DNA of 64,000 nucleotides from Bacillus sp. B15-48 (GCF_016879755.1 NZ_WOFU01000004.1:372001-436000), one strand, 5' to 3'. Positions 7,869-16,711 are shown, counted from the first letter of the stretch. Notes: generated by a model from the sequence alone, not told the origin. Numbers and translations: made by a program.

Positions 7869-7984
7869 CCAACTCCCCCTTTCATTTGTAATCACCCCCT
7901 ATTATTATTGGTTTTAAAAATCGGGAATGTTCCATCAACTTTTTCCTACTCTAACTCTAATAATTTACCTTCACATTTTTTAAT

Positions 7985-8025
7985 AAAAAAAGCACTCTTC
8001 TTTGGAATAAGAAGAGTGCTTTTAA
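7985..8025 (-). terminator. Riboswitch-controlled intrinsic terminator
   Basis: AAAAGCACTCTTCTT (7988-8002) and AAGAAGAGTGCTTTT (8009-8023) form a 15-bp perfect stem, followed on the minus strand by TTTTTTATTA. It stands between the cobalamin riboswitch and btuC, the standard arrangement for transcription attenuation. Confidence 0.85.
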
Positions 8026-8159
8026 AATTCTTTGCACTGTTAATTGCCGGCAAATGCCTGCGAAATGTTCTAACCTACGCAACGATTACTCGAAACAATC
8101 GCAAAAACGCAGTCATAACACCTTCCTATTCCTCGTAGGATCATTGATGCTTTATTAGA

Positions 8160-8310
8160 GGCAGGTCTCCTGACTTGTAGGTTAGCAATCACATATCCCT
8201 TCCCAGACAAACTCCAGTGGATATGATATGGATTTTCCTAGTTACAGTGGCGGGACCGTGCCGGACTTTCACCGGCTTCCCTATTAAGCGTAGCAATACG
8301 CACCTCTAAC
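8160..8310 (-). promoter_or_regulatory. Cobalamin (adenosylcobalamin) riboswitch
   Basis: On the minus strand the sequence carries the conserved B12-box elements in order: AGAGGTGCG, AGGGAAGCCGGTGAAA, GTCCGGCACGGTCCCGCCAC, TGTAACTAGG, and the closing AGTCAGGAGACCTGCC. These are the hallmark blocks of the class I cobalamin aptamer, and the size (~150 nt) fits. It precedes a strong terminator and the btuCDF operon, so ligand binding should favour termination. Confidence 0.93.
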
Positions 8311-8434
8311 ATTAACAATATTCGATTATCTTACAAACGAGATTACCCTATTTCCACTATAAAAGCAATAGAATTTAAGAGATAGTGTCAGAGTTTAGCA
8401 ATTTTTGCCTACCGACAAATGCAAAAACACCGCA

Positions 8435-8640
8435 CTCTGTTTCCTACGGTCGCCCCCTATTGTATTTACTAGCAAAATGCTAAAATAGTGGAAACATAGA
8501 AACGGTCCTCTTGCTTAGCAATCTATTTCTTACTTTGCAAGAAGAAAATGTTTCCGAGGTGGGATACAGGCACTGGAATTGTGGTTACGCCTATTCGAAA
8601 TGGAAGAAAATAGGGAAACGGCAGAACCGTCCCAGCGTTT
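8435..8640 (+). repeat. REP-like repeat, long copy (left flank of the carboxypeptidase gene)
   Basis: About 205 bp align with 9590-9786: the middle GCTAAAATAGTGGAAACATAGAAACGG, the block TGCAAGAAGAAAATGTTTC, then GGCACTGGAATT and GTTACGCCTATT. It ends GGGAAACGGCAGAACCGTCC and AGCGTTTC. Same orientation as the copy on the other side of the gene at 8659-9543. Confidence 0.65.
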
Positions 8641-8658
8641 CTTAATGATGAGGAGTGT

Positions 8659-9543
8659 GTGAAATTGAAAAAAGCTAGCAATCAAAAAGCTTCTACCTTA
8701 ACAGCAGAATCAGCTAAAAATATCTTTATTGCTGAGATGAATAAAAAGGCGAAGAAAATTGGAATGGAGCATTCTTATTTTGTTGAACCTGCTGGATTTC
8801 CCAGTACGATTGAACAAGTGATGACAACTAGGGATATGTTGAAAATGGTTATTCATGCATCAAGTAATAAGGAGCTTGCAAGAATTTGGAGTAAAAAGTC
8901 ATATACAATGAACATTGGCGGTGACAATGCCAGAGAACTTTCAATAGATACAACCGTTTCAGCACCGATGATTGAAGACGAATATGAAATTTTCGCTGGG
9001 AAAACTGGTGCTATTTGGGGTACGAACGAAATTGATGGTTTTCATATGATTTTAATTACGAATGCTCCGAATGAGAGAAAGTTTGTTTCAGCTATTAGAG
9101 GAGCTTCTACTCCAAAAACAAGGGTTAATGATTTAAAAATAGCTTTGGACAATGCTAAATTATTACTCAATGACCCGGATGCAACAGTGAATGAAATTGA
9201 GTCTGAAAGTGTGGCTGTCTGTTTAATGCCTGTTCCCAATCCGTTATCATCCGAAAATGTTGAACTCCCTTTAATCTATTCAAAGAACGCAGATGTTCCC
9301 GGTCACCCTGCTTCGTTAACTAAAATTATAAGTGCGATAACAGCATTGGATTATTTGACTGATTTAGATGAAAAAATGATTCTCCAGGAATCAGACATTA
9401 CTCCTGGTATGGGCGATTATTTCCATGCTAGGGACATGATTACTTTTCGAGATGCGTTACATGGAATGATGTTACCATCATCGAACACATGTGCAACCGC
9501 GGTAGCTAGAATAACTGGAGAAAAAATATCTCAAAAGATATAG
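8659..9543 (+). CDS. D-Ala-D-Ala carboxypeptidase-like protein with permuted S11 halves (possibly a relic)
   Basis: Residues ~15-175 match the C-terminal half of peptidase S11: MNKKAKKIGMEHSYFVEPAGF, then the KTG motif in FAGKTGAIWG. Residues ~190-294 match the N-terminal half: the nucleophile motif SLTK in HPASLTKIISAITALDY and the SxN motif in LPSSNTCATAVARITGEK. So the order is KTG, then SxxK and SxN, reversed from the family. The protein ends about where the first half begins. It could be a circular permutation, or the inner part of a tandem gene cut at both ends. No signal peptide is present, which is unusual for a peptidoglycan enzyme. Start GTG 8659 or TTG 8665, behind AGGAG. Flanked by direct REP-like repeats. 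Confidence 0.6.
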   Translation: MKLKKASNQKASTLTAESAKNIFIAEMNKKAKKIGMEHSYFVEPAGFPSTIEQVMTTRDMLKMVIHASSNKELARIWSKKSYTMNIGGDNARELSIDTTVSAPMIEDEYEIFAGKTGAIWGTNEIDGFHMILITNAPNERKFVSAIRGASTPKTRVNDLKIALDNAKLLLNDPDATVNEIESESVAVCLMPVPNPLSSENVELPLIYSKNADVPGHPASLTKIISAITALDYLTDLDEKMILQESDITPGMGDYFHARDMITFRDALHGMMLPSSNTCATAVARITGEKISQKI

Positions 9544-9566
9544 ATGGCGGTTCTTCTGTCACTTTG

Positions 9567-9786
9567 AAACACCAGGACGGAAACCGGCCCCCTTTTCCCT
9601 ACGCTCGCTCCCTAGTGCATTATTAGCAAGGGGCTAAAAATAGGGAGAAACATAGAAATCCGTCCCCATGTTTGTCGTATTTCTTTAATGTGCAAGAAGA
9701 AAAAGTTTCTGGGGCGTGGCAAGCTAGTCACGCCTATTTGGGATGGAAAAAAATGGGTAAACGGCAGAACCGTCCCCCTGTTTCAC
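9567..9786 (+). repeat. REP-like repeat, long copy (right flank), ending at a stop codon
   Basis: Starts GAAACACCAGGACGG, passes through CGCTCGCTCCCTAGTGCATT, AACATAGAAATCCGTCCCCA, TGCAAGAAGAAAAAGTTTC, and ends AAACGGCAGAACCGTCCCCC and TGTTTCAC. The final TCA (minus TGA) is the stop codon of the DUF4129 gene at 9783. This is the most complete copy and shows modules A and B together (~220 bp). Confidence 0.7.
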
Positions 9787-11102
9787 AAATTTTTCAGTAA
9801 GATTCGATACTTCTCTTTTGATCCAGTGTCCACCCCGCCGTAATAGGCGGCTTGATAATCACGGTTCAATTCATTTAAGAGGGTTTGGACATAATACTTA
9901 TTGCCATCATATTCGAACTCACTTTTATCATCCGGGAGTTGCGCAATGATTCTTTGAATATATTCTTTAGATGTTTCTGTTTTTACGATTGGAAAACCGT
10001 TCTTTTTCCCCCATTTTTGCAGTTGATAATAGTACCAATACACAGATTGATAATAAAAATGGGGAAATCTTCTCCGCATGCCGATTCTCCAGTTGTACAA
10101 AAGCGTCAATAGCTTCTGTTTGATATTTTTCCACCAGGACTCTTTAGAAACAATGATTTGCTTTGGAACCATTCCCTCTCTCGGTTTTCTATTTTTTAAT
10201 ACCTTTACAAGGACTGTAATTGCAATGATTGCTATCAGCACAAGCACACTAGTAATCAACCAGCTAATGGGCATGGTCACTATCGGTTCCTCTACTATTT
10301 CTCCCATCTCCAAGCTAGGCTGTGGTTGCATGCCTTCAAGCGATTCCGGCTTCGACTCAGGAAAGAGACTCATCACCCACATAAGCAGTTCCATCAGCAT
10401 CCCGCCAATCCATTTAATCCCTTCCCAAACAGCAATAACAGCTATTGTCACGGCCCGATTCACCGCTGGAAAAAGCAGGAGCAGTGACAGCAATGGAATC
10501 GACACGAAAAGCAGGAGTAACATAGCCGACAACGATTTTGATTCACCAACTTTACGGATTTCGATCGATTGACCACTTTCCTTCTCCCCATGGCTTTGCA
10601 ACGAGAGGATCATTCCGATTAAACTTAGGCCGATTGAGAAAATAAACAACAAATGAAAACGTTCATTGTCCCAATCTTTGGCGATAAAAATCGCCGCAAA
10701 AATAAGATAGAAAAGGATATTCCCTTCAAAGGCGTTTAACATCGAACGACGCAATGGTTTTTGATAACAGAAGGAAGCCGCTCGAACCCATATAAACAGC
10801 AATGCCAAGCTGTGAGCGATTCCAAAACCCCAAATCCCTTCCGGAACGGTAAGTACCCAGTTTTGATAAAGCAGCCAACCAATGACTACGATATTAATGA
10901 TGACGCCTGCTACAATCTTTTTTGTTAATAACAGATTTAAAATATAACCGACGGCAGCTGCAATCGCCCACCAAGTAGCGTCAAAAGCAGCAAACTCCTC
11001 TACTTTTAAGCTCGTAAACAAAAAGATTACATGATAGATCCATAGTCCTTGACTAAATAAAATGATAAACGATTTGACTATATTTTTTAGTTGCTCCATC
11101 AT
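9783..11102 (-). CDS. Membrane protein with C-terminal DUF4129 domain (no transglutaminase core)
   Basis: A 439-residue protein. The first ~250 residues hold several transmembrane helices, then a Pro/Glu-rich external-looking linker (SFPESKPESLEGMQPQPS), one more helix (~280-305), and a basic region. The last ~110 residues match DUF4129 (RFPHFYYQSVYWYYYQLQKWG...SKEYIQRI). In the related B. subtilis yeaC-yeaD-yebA cluster the third gene also has a transglutaminase core between the membrane part and DUF4129, with a total of ~700 residues. Here that core is missing. Overlaps the DUF58 gene by 1 nt (TAATG). Role unknown. Its stop codon is provided by a REP-like repeat. Confidence 0.75.
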   Translation of the reverse strand: MMEQLKNIVKSFIILFSQGLWIYHVIFLFTSLKVEEFAAFDATWWAIAAAVGYILNLLLTKKIVAGVIINIVVIGWLLYQNWVLTVPEGIWGFGIAHSLALLFIWVRAASFCYQKPLRRSMLNAFEGNILFYLIFAAIFIAKDWDNERFHLLFIFSIGLSLIGMILSLQSHGEKESGQSIEIRKVGESKSLSAMLLLLFVSIPLLSLLLLFPAVNRAVTIAVIAVWEGIKWIGGMLMELLMWVMSLFPESKPESLEGMQPQPSLEMGEIVEEPIVTMPISWLITSVLVLIAIIAITVLVKVLKNRKPREGMVPKQIIVSKESWWKNIKQKLLTLLYNWRIGMRRRFPHFYYQSVYWYYYQLQKWGKKNGFPIVKTETSKEYIQRIIAQLPDDKSEFEYDGNKYYVQTLLNELNRDYQAAYYGGVDTGSKEKYRILLKNL

Positions 11103-12466
11103 TATGACCCCTTTGCCACATTCCTGCTCGCGAACAGAAGTTTCTCAATTCGCTCGGCATTTAGCTTTTGGGCATACTTCGATTCATTACGGTAAAAAAA
11201 ACGTACGGTTGTTAATTTCTGCTTGTACTGCTCAAACCATAAATAATGCTCTTTTGTGACTTGATTACAAAAAATAAACAACGGACTAGAGCCCATCCCA
11301 TTATGAACAAGCTCGCCCAAGGTTGAAGCGCAACGAACTACTCGATGAGTGCTCATTGCCATTTGATCCAATAGCGGATGCAAATCTGAAGTTGGCGAGA
11401 TATTATTCATTTTTTGCCCTTGATAGGAGAGCGAATTGCTGCCGTAGCCAATTTTAAAGCTTTGTTCGTGATACTTAACCGCAACGGAAGCAATCACTGA
11501 TAAATAAGCTTCAAACTCCTCTGCTTTTTTCACTTTCACTTTTTCCATCTCCATTGGGTCTGTAAAGGCGGACTCATCGATTTCAAAACCTGAGCAATCT
11601 GTATAAATCGTGATTTGTTCAGCTACCACCGGTTTATAAACATTTGTCTGCAATCTTCCTGTCCGCGCACTTGCTCGCCCATTAAACCTTCGCAGCTCAT
11701 CTCCAGCCTGATAATCACGAATCCCGTTGATCATTAACGGATCTTCGATAAACCCGCCCTGTTTCCCTTTCATTTCCCATTGCATCGATGGCCTTAATGT
11801 TGGAGGTAAAACAGGGATGAGTTTTGGATAAACAATTAATTGCGCATTAAGGTCGAGTTGCTTTTCGGTTTCCGCAAAACGAAAAGCATCACCTGAACGA
11901 ATCGTCACCTGTCCAAGATCATAGACACCTCGCTTAGATGCGGTGCCAGAGATTGTCCACTTGACCCGTTGATACCAGAGAATCCACAGAAAGCGAACCA
12001 AATTACTGCCATTTTCCCTATCACCGAAAATTATTTCTTTTCTTTTAGGCAGTTCCCATTCGAGCCAAATTAACGGTAGCCATTTATTGTTGAAAAGATT
12101 TGCCTCCAAGTGAAATTGCTGATTTACAAACACTCGAGAGTTCAATAATTTCAACGTTGATTCAATCTTTTTAAGAGATTGCTTTGTCCATGTGCCGATG
12201 AAGAAAGATAGAAATAATAGGAACGAACTAACGAGAATACCCGGAACAAACTGAAACCAGACGGCGGCAAGAAGGCAAAGCAACAACACCCAGTTGGCAT
12301 ACTTTTGAAAGAAAAAGCTCGTTTCAACTATTTTTTGCTGTTCATCAGACCCATCCTTCGTTTGTTGCACATCTGCCTCGGTCTCAGTAGCCTGAGATGT
12401 TGACTCGGTTTCGTCTTCACGGTCGGACTCTTCAAGTTGTACCTTTACATCCTTTCCTTGATTCAT
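11102..12466 (-). CDS. DUF58 domain protein
   Basis: A 454-residue protein with an acidic, Thr/Glu-rich N-terminal tail (~45 residues), two adjacent transmembrane helices (~55-92), and a DUF58 domain with the core GIRDYQAGDELRRFNGRASARTG. A vWA-like C-terminal region carries TIYTDCSGFEID. DUF58 proteins pair with MoxR ATPases and are thought to act as the metal-ion or integrin-like partner in chaperone-type maturation. The start overlaps the MoxR stop by 4 nt (ATGA), so translation is probably coupled. Equivalent to YeaD of B. subtilis by order and domain. Confidence 0.85.
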   Translation of the reverse strand: MNQGKDVKVQLEESDREDETESTSQATETEADVQQTKDGSDEQQKIVETSFFFQKYANWVLLLCLLAAVWFQFVPGILVSSFLLFLSFFIGTWTKQSLKKIESTLKLLNSRVFVNQQFHLEANLFNNKWLPLIWLEWELPKRKEIIFGDRENGSNLVRFLWILWYQRVKWTISGTASKRGVYDLGQVTIRSGDAFRFAETEKQLDLNAQLIVYPKLIPVLPPTLRPSMQWEMKGKQGGFIEDPLMINGIRDYQAGDELRRFNGRASARTGRLQTNVYKPVVAEQITIYTDCSGFEIDESAFTDPMEMEKVKVKKAEEFEAYLSVIASVAVKYHEQSFKIGYGSNSLSYQGQKMNNISPTSDLHPLLDQMAMSTHRVVRCASTLGELVHNGMGSSPLFIFCNQVTKEHYLWFEQYKQKLTTVRFFYRNESKYAQKLNAERIEKLLFASRNVAKGS

Positions 12467-13437
12467 ATCATCACAACATTTTCATTCGGAATTGGTTGTT
12501 GACCGAGAATCTCATCTAATAAATCGATTGGCTTCGTTCCGTTCAGTAGCGCTTCTGTTTTTAATAATAGACGATGATTCCAAACGGGCTTGACCATTTC
12601 CTTCACATCATCTGGGACAACATAATTGCGGCCGTTGACAAACGCCCATGTTTTTACCGTTTTATAAAGGGCTTTGCTTGCACGTGGGCTGACACCAACG
12701 GAAATATGAGGGTGATTTCTTGTTGCCACTGCTAGTTGCGTAATATATTTCCGAATCGCTCCGTGGACTTTCACCTCTTTACATTGCTGCTGCAACTGCT
12801 GTATTTGCTGAGGATCAAACAAATGATTGATTTGCTCATACGGCAGGTCATCGCCTACTTGCTCAAGCATTCGTTCTTCCTCTTCAGGAGTTGGATATCC
12901 TAACGTTAATTTCATTAAAAATCGGTCGAGCTGGGCCTCTGGCAACGGAAAGGTTCCTTCCATTTCTACAGGATTTTGCGTGGCAAGCACTAAAAACGGC
13001 TTTGCCAAAGGATAGGTAACTCCTTCAATCGATACTTGTTTCTCTTCCATACTTTCCAATAAACTTGATTGTGTTCGCGGCAAAGTTCGGTTGATTTCAT
13101 CGACTAGCAATATATTCGTAAAGACAGGTCCTTGGCGAAACAGAAAATCATTGCTTTTTGGATTAAAAATAGACCCTCCTAAAACATCGGACGGCAATAA
13201 ATCAGGGGTACATTGGACCCTTTTAAAATCACAATCCAGTCCCTTTGCGAAGGCTTTCACCATTGTCGTCTTTCCCGTTCCAGGCAAATCTTCAAGCAAC
13301 ACATGACCTTCTGAGAGCATCGCAGTGAAAAGCAATTTTAATTCTTGCTCTCTGCCAATGATTACTTTCGCCATTTCCTGCCATAGTTTCTCTAAATGTT
13401 CCTGCGATAAAGCAGCATTTTTTCCATTTCCCGCCAT
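12463..13437 (-). CDS. MoxR-family AAA+ ATPase
   Basis: A 324-residue AAA_3 ATPase. Walker A is LEDLPGTGKTT, Walker B is ILLVDEINR, sensor 1 is VLATQNPVEMEGTFPLPEAQ, the arginine region is LDRFLMK, and a C-terminal lid domain follows. ATG at 13435-13437 behind TAGGGAGG. First gene of a three-gene operon with DUF58 and DUF4129 proteins. MoxR ATPases act as cytoplasmic chaperones that insert cofactors or assemble complexes. The client here is unknown. Confidence 0.9.
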   Translation of the reverse strand: MAGNGKNAALSQEHLEKLWQEMAKVIIGREQELKLLFTAMLSEGHVLLEDLPGTGKTTMVKAFAKGLDCDFKRVQCTPDLLPSDVLGGSIFNPKSNDFLFRQGPVFTNILLVDEINRTLPRTQSSLLESMEEKQVSIEGVTYPLAKPFLVLATQNPVEMEGTFPLPEAQLDRFLMKLTLGYPTPEEEERMLEQVGDDLPYEQINHLFDPQQIQQLQQQCKEVKVHGAIRKYITQLAVATRNHPHISVGVSPRASKALYKTVKTWAFVNGRNYVVPDDVKEMVKPVWNHRLLLKTEALLNGTKPIDLLDEILGQQPIPNENVVMI

Positions 13438-13523
13438 AAAATCCTCCCTAAAACAGTTATACTGTCTATTTTAGCTTATTCTCATTAGCCGGACCTATAA
13501 AAATTGCTCCATTTTTTTCAGAA

Positions 13524-13582
13524 CAAAAAAAGAAGCTTTCCAACAACCAGTGAAAACTGGTCTTTAGGCGCTCCTTTTTTTT
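13524..13582. terminator. Bidirectional terminator between convergent or adjacent transcripts
   Basis: AACCAGT-GAAA-ACTGGT forms a short stem inside a larger one whose outer arms are AAAAAAAGAAGC and GCTCCTTTTTTTT (one mismatch). U-tracts are available on both strands. It lies between the hypothetical gene at 13624 and the MoxR start. It terminates the former on the minus strand. Confidence 0.65.
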
Positions 13583-13623
13583 AAGAATTTTCATAACATT
13601 AAAGATTGCTTTTGAATCCTAGC

Positions 13624-14349
13624 CTAATGTTTTTCTGTCGACACCATCCTTTCAATCTGGAGCATAATCGAGAATACATGAAGAAAAGTGTCCTGCATGT
13701 TGAAGTTTTTAAGATATCTTTGATAATGGTGATGAAAGCAGCTGCCAATTGCTTCCCTTGCATCATAATTGAAGTGGTAAAAATCAATGACTGGAAAATA
13801 GAGACGGTCACCTAGTGGGAGCAGTGTACCAGCGACGATTTCACCTAATTTAGGAGGAGTTGCTTTTGGGTTAAGTACGAGGACATCGATTAGTTCATCT
13901 GTCAAAAGATCAATTGCAACTAAAGAGCGATCGTTTTCCTTATGGGCGATATAATAAAACTTGGATACAGCCTTATCACATTCTCTTAGCCATGAAGCCA
14001 TGAACGGCCTAGTTCGAAAACGCAAATAATTTTCAGATAAATAATCCTCGATACAACTACCGTTGCGGTAATGCTGGGATTTATACAAGATTTTAAACCA
14101 AAACAAATTGTCGAATAAGCTTTGCTGCTTCTTTTCTTCAGGATCACATTCATTCACAAATTCGTTTAGCACATCTAGAATTTCATCATCATATTGGTCT
14201 AAAGCATAAAACATAAAATCCCGAAACACTTTTGTCACCATTTCTTCTCTTAATTCTTCGGAAACCGGGTAATTCACTCTAAACCTCTTAGCTTTGTCTG
14301 TTTTTTGACACATCAACACCAGATTTTTGATCATTTTTTGTTCTTTCAT
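13624..14349 (-). CDS. Conserved-looking cytoplasmic protein of unknown function
   Basis: A 241-residue soluble protein without signal peptide or membrane helices. It is mostly helical in composition in the first 120 residues (EELREEMVTKVFRDFMFYALDQYDDEILDVLNEF) and then mixed. ATG at 14347-14349 is preceded by AAAGGAC. Aromatic residues are abundant. No catalytic motif is recognisable and I do not know the family. It is monocistronic, bounded by a terminator and by a dispersed repeat. Confidence 0.65.
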   Translation of the reverse strand: MKEQKMIKNLVLMCQKTDKAKRFRVNYPVSEELREEMVTKVFRDFMFYALDQYDDEILDVLNEFVNECDPEEKKQQSLFDNLFWFKILYKSQHYRNGSCIEDYLSENYLRFRTRPFMASWLRECDKAVSKFYYIAHKENDRSLVAIDLLTDELIDVLVLNPKATPPKLGEIVAGTLLPLGDRLYFPVIDFYHFNYDAREAIGSCFHHHYQRYLKNFNMQDTFLHVFSIMLQIERMVSTEKH

Positions 14350-14385
14350 TTAATCAGTCCTTTAAATTGTAGTTTGGGAGAATAT

Positions 14386-14545
14386 AAAGCGAAACTTCCA
14401 TCAGAGGGGGCTTCATCCCCCACTGATGGTTAGTTGAGCCAATCGGGCATTTACGGGCAGTTTATCCTCCACTTATCCTTTTTTGTTTCATCAAAGTCTT
14501 GAAGTGGGGGTATTACTGCCCGTTAATCTGCGATAAAATAAGTCA
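14386..14545. repeat. Two-stem dispersed repeat element, fullest copy
   Basis: Stem 1: CCATCAGAGGGGGC / CCCCCACTGATGG at 14398-14428. Stem 2: ACGGGCAGT (14453-14461) with ACTGCCCGT (14515-14523), enclosing CCTCCACTT and CTTGAAGTGGGGG, which can also pair. The tail reads CTGCGATAAAATAA. Related copies lie at 23143-23240, 24240-24345, 28609-28672 and 41612-41662. It looks like a small non-autonomous element or mobile regulatory hairpin. No target duplications were resolved. Confidence 0.65.
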
Positions 14546-14881
14546 TAATGACATGGTGTATAATTTGATAATTGTTAGATTTTTAGATAAGTAGCTTACT
14601 AGATGAAATTAAAAAGACAAGAATTAAGAGGATGTGGAAATGGAATGATAAATGTAAGTAGTTTGATCACAGGAAGAAAATATAAGAGGAACTACTATTA
14701 TTATAGCACTCGACTTCGTTGTAGATAGATTTTTATTTTTAATTCACAAAATTGTAAGAAAAAATCACCAACGAATGAAAGGGACCGAAACAGAATTACC
14801 CGCCCCCCATGTTCCGCTTTGACGGTTGCTCATTCTTCCAATAAGATAATAAAGAAAACTTGGATGTTAGGAATGAATTGT

Positions 14882-15565
14882 ATGAAAATTTTATTGGTTG
14901 AAGATGATCGAACTATTGCTTCTGGATTGGAGTATTCTTTGAAACAAGAGGACTTTGAAACGGTCCTTTGTCATAATGCCGTTTCAGCAACAGATATAAT
15001 CCATCATAAAATCGATGAAATCGATTTATGTATACTTGACCTGAACTTACCTGATGGAAGTGGTTATGATTTATGTGAGCTTGTGAAAAAACGTCGGGAT
15101 ATCCCAATCATTTTTTTAACGGCTTATGATGATGAAGTGAATGTTGTCATGGGTCTTGATATGGGAGCGGATGATTATATAACAAAACCGTTTCGTATTC
15201 GCGAACTTGTTTCAAGAATTAATACGGTGCTCCGCCGCTACCATCGGCATCCCCAACCGAAAACCACGATTGAAATTGAAAACATTCAAATCAATACATT
15301 AGAAGGAAAAGTTTATAAAAATGACAAAGAAGTCTTGCTGACTGCCTTAGAATATCGGCTTTTCCTCATTTTCGCCAATCATCTTGGACAAGTACTCACA
15401 AGAGGACAGCTGCTCGATCGTATTTGGGATGTCGCCGGTGATTTTGTTAATGACAACACGTTAACCGTCTATATTAAAAGACTGCGTGAGAAGCTAGAAG
15501 ACAATCCACAAAAGCCAACGATTATCAAGACGGTTCGAGGTATGGGCTACAAGGTTGGTGAGTGA
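14882..15565 (+). CDS. OmpR-family response regulator
   Basis: A 227-residue regulator. The receiver domain has the acidic pair ED-D at 7-9, phosphoacceptor Asp53 in LDLNLPDGSG, Thr80 and Lys102 (TKPF). The winged-helix DNA-binding domain spans ~128-225 (ALEYRLFLIFANHLGQVLTR; DNTLTVYIKRLREKLE). I chose the ATG at 14882 rather than an upstream TTG in frame, because MKILLVEDD is the canonical domain start. It is followed by a kinase gene overlapping by several bases, then an ABC transporter with candidate 11-bp-spaced binding sites. This is the arrangement of antimicrobial-peptide sensing systems (BceRS-like), by analogy. Confidence 0.9.
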   Translation: MKILLVEDDRTIASGLEYSLKQEDFETVLCHNAVSATDIIHHKIDEIDLCILDLNLPDGSGYDLCELVKKRRDIPIIFLTAYDDEVNVVMGLDMGADDYITKPFRIRELVSRINTVLRRYHRHPQPKTTIEIENIQINTLEGKVYKNDKEVLLTALEYRLFLIFANHLGQVLTRGQLLDRIWDVAGDFVNDNTLTVYIKRLREKLEDNPQKPTIIKTVRGMGYKVGE

Positions 15566-16571
15566 GGTGCTTCGCAATCGAGAAGTTCAAATCTTACTGA
15601 CTATTTCTCTCCTCATTAGCGGAATTGGATTTACTATCGCAGCTATATTCAACTCCATGCTAACAGCTAGCGTTGTGCTAGTAACCTCTATCTTACTGAT
15701 TAGCAGCACGCTAATCTTTACTAAATGGCGTTACCGTGAAATTGAAAAATTATCAAACTATTTGCAACAAATCAGCAATGGCGACTTCCAGTTGGATGTT
15801 CGCGATAACTATGAAGGAGAGTTAAGCCTCTTAAAAAGTCAGATTTATAAAGTGACAAGAATGCTTTCTGAGCAAGGGACGGTTTTACAAGAAGATAAAG
15901 CGAACTTGACAAATGCGATTTCGGACATCTCTCATCAATTAAAAACCCCTCTCACTTCAATGATGATGATGGCCGATTTGTTAGACAATCACCGATTAGA
16001 TGGCGAAAAACGAAGAGAGTTCACCCGCAATCTTCAAGTACAGTTGAAACGAATGGAATGGTTAGTTTCTTCCTTATTGAAACTTTCGAAAATTGATGCA
16101 GGAACGATTGCTTTTAAAAAAGAAAAAGTCTTCGTCGCTCCCCTTATTCAAACGGCGGTCGAACCACTATTGGTACCAATCGATATTAAAATGCAAAATT
16201 TGAATGTTAATGGCGATGAAGAAGCAGCCTTTATAGGAGACAATAATTGGACAGCAGAAGCGCTCATCAATATTTTAAAAAACTGTGTCGAGCATACTGC
16301 TGAAGGCGGAGAAATTTCGATTCTATTTTCCGAGAATGCTCTTTTCACAGAAATCACGATTACTGACAACGGAAAAGGAATCGCGAAAGAAGATCTCCCT
16401 TCCATTTTTAAACGGTTTTACAAAGGAAAAAATGCGAGTGACGACAGTGTTGGCATTGGCCTTGCAATGGCGTATCAAATCATCACGAGTCAGCAAGGCG
16501 ATATTGAAGTAAAAAGTGAACCAGGTGTAGGAACAATTTTTCAAATTAAATTTTACAAGCAGGTGTTTTGA
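15558..16571 (+). CDS. Sensor histidine kinase with two N-terminal membrane helices
   Basis: About 337 residues. There are two transmembrane segments (~12-55) with almost no external loop, a HAMP-like linker, an H-box with His in DISHQLKTPLTS, an N-box NILKNCVEHT, and ATP-binding motifs DNGKGI, FKRFYKG and GIGLAMAY. Lack of a sensory loop is typical of intramembrane-sensing kinases that read the flux of a partner ABC transporter. The start is uncertain (TTG 15555, GTG 15558 or GTG 15567). All overlap or touch the regulator stop codon, so translation is coupled. Confidence 0.88.
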   Translation: MSEVLRNREVQILLTISLLISGIGFTIAAIFNSMLTASVVLVTSILLISSTLIFTKWRYREIEKLSNYLQQISNGDFQLDVRDNYEGELSLLKSQIYKVTRMLSEQGTVLQEDKANLTNAISDISHQLKTPLTSMMMMADLLDNHRLDGEKRREFTRNLQVQLKRMEWLVSSLLKLSKIDAGTIAFKKEKVFVAPLIQTAVEPLLVPIDIKMQNLNVNGDEEAAFIGDNNWTAEALINILKNCVEHTAEGGEISILFSENALFTEITITDNGKGIAKEDLPSIFKRFYKGKNASDDSVGIGLAMAYQIITSQQGDIEVKSEPGVGTIFQIKFYKQVF

Positions 16572-16634
16572 GGAATCATTCCCTGCTATTTTTATGCACT
16601 TTAGCTCCTCCCTCCCTTCCAAAGTGAATAAATT

Positions 16635-16671
16635 GTCACTTAAGAGTCACTTTAAAGTCATACTGACTCGA
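16635..16671 (+). promoter_or_regulatory. Direct repeats with 11-bp period, likely response-regulator operator
   Basis: GTCACTT at 16635-16641, GTCACTT at 16646-16652 and GTCATAC at 16657-16663 are spaced exactly 11 bp, with a further GACTC at 16665. OmpR-family dimers bind direct repeats one helical turn apart. The site sits ~45-75 bp upstream of the ABC transporter start and downstream of the kinase stop, so it would let the regulator control the transporter separately. Confidence 0.6.
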
Positions 16672-16711
16672 TATACTGACCTCAAGATAAGAAATGGCGG
16701 AGGTTTTTTTC

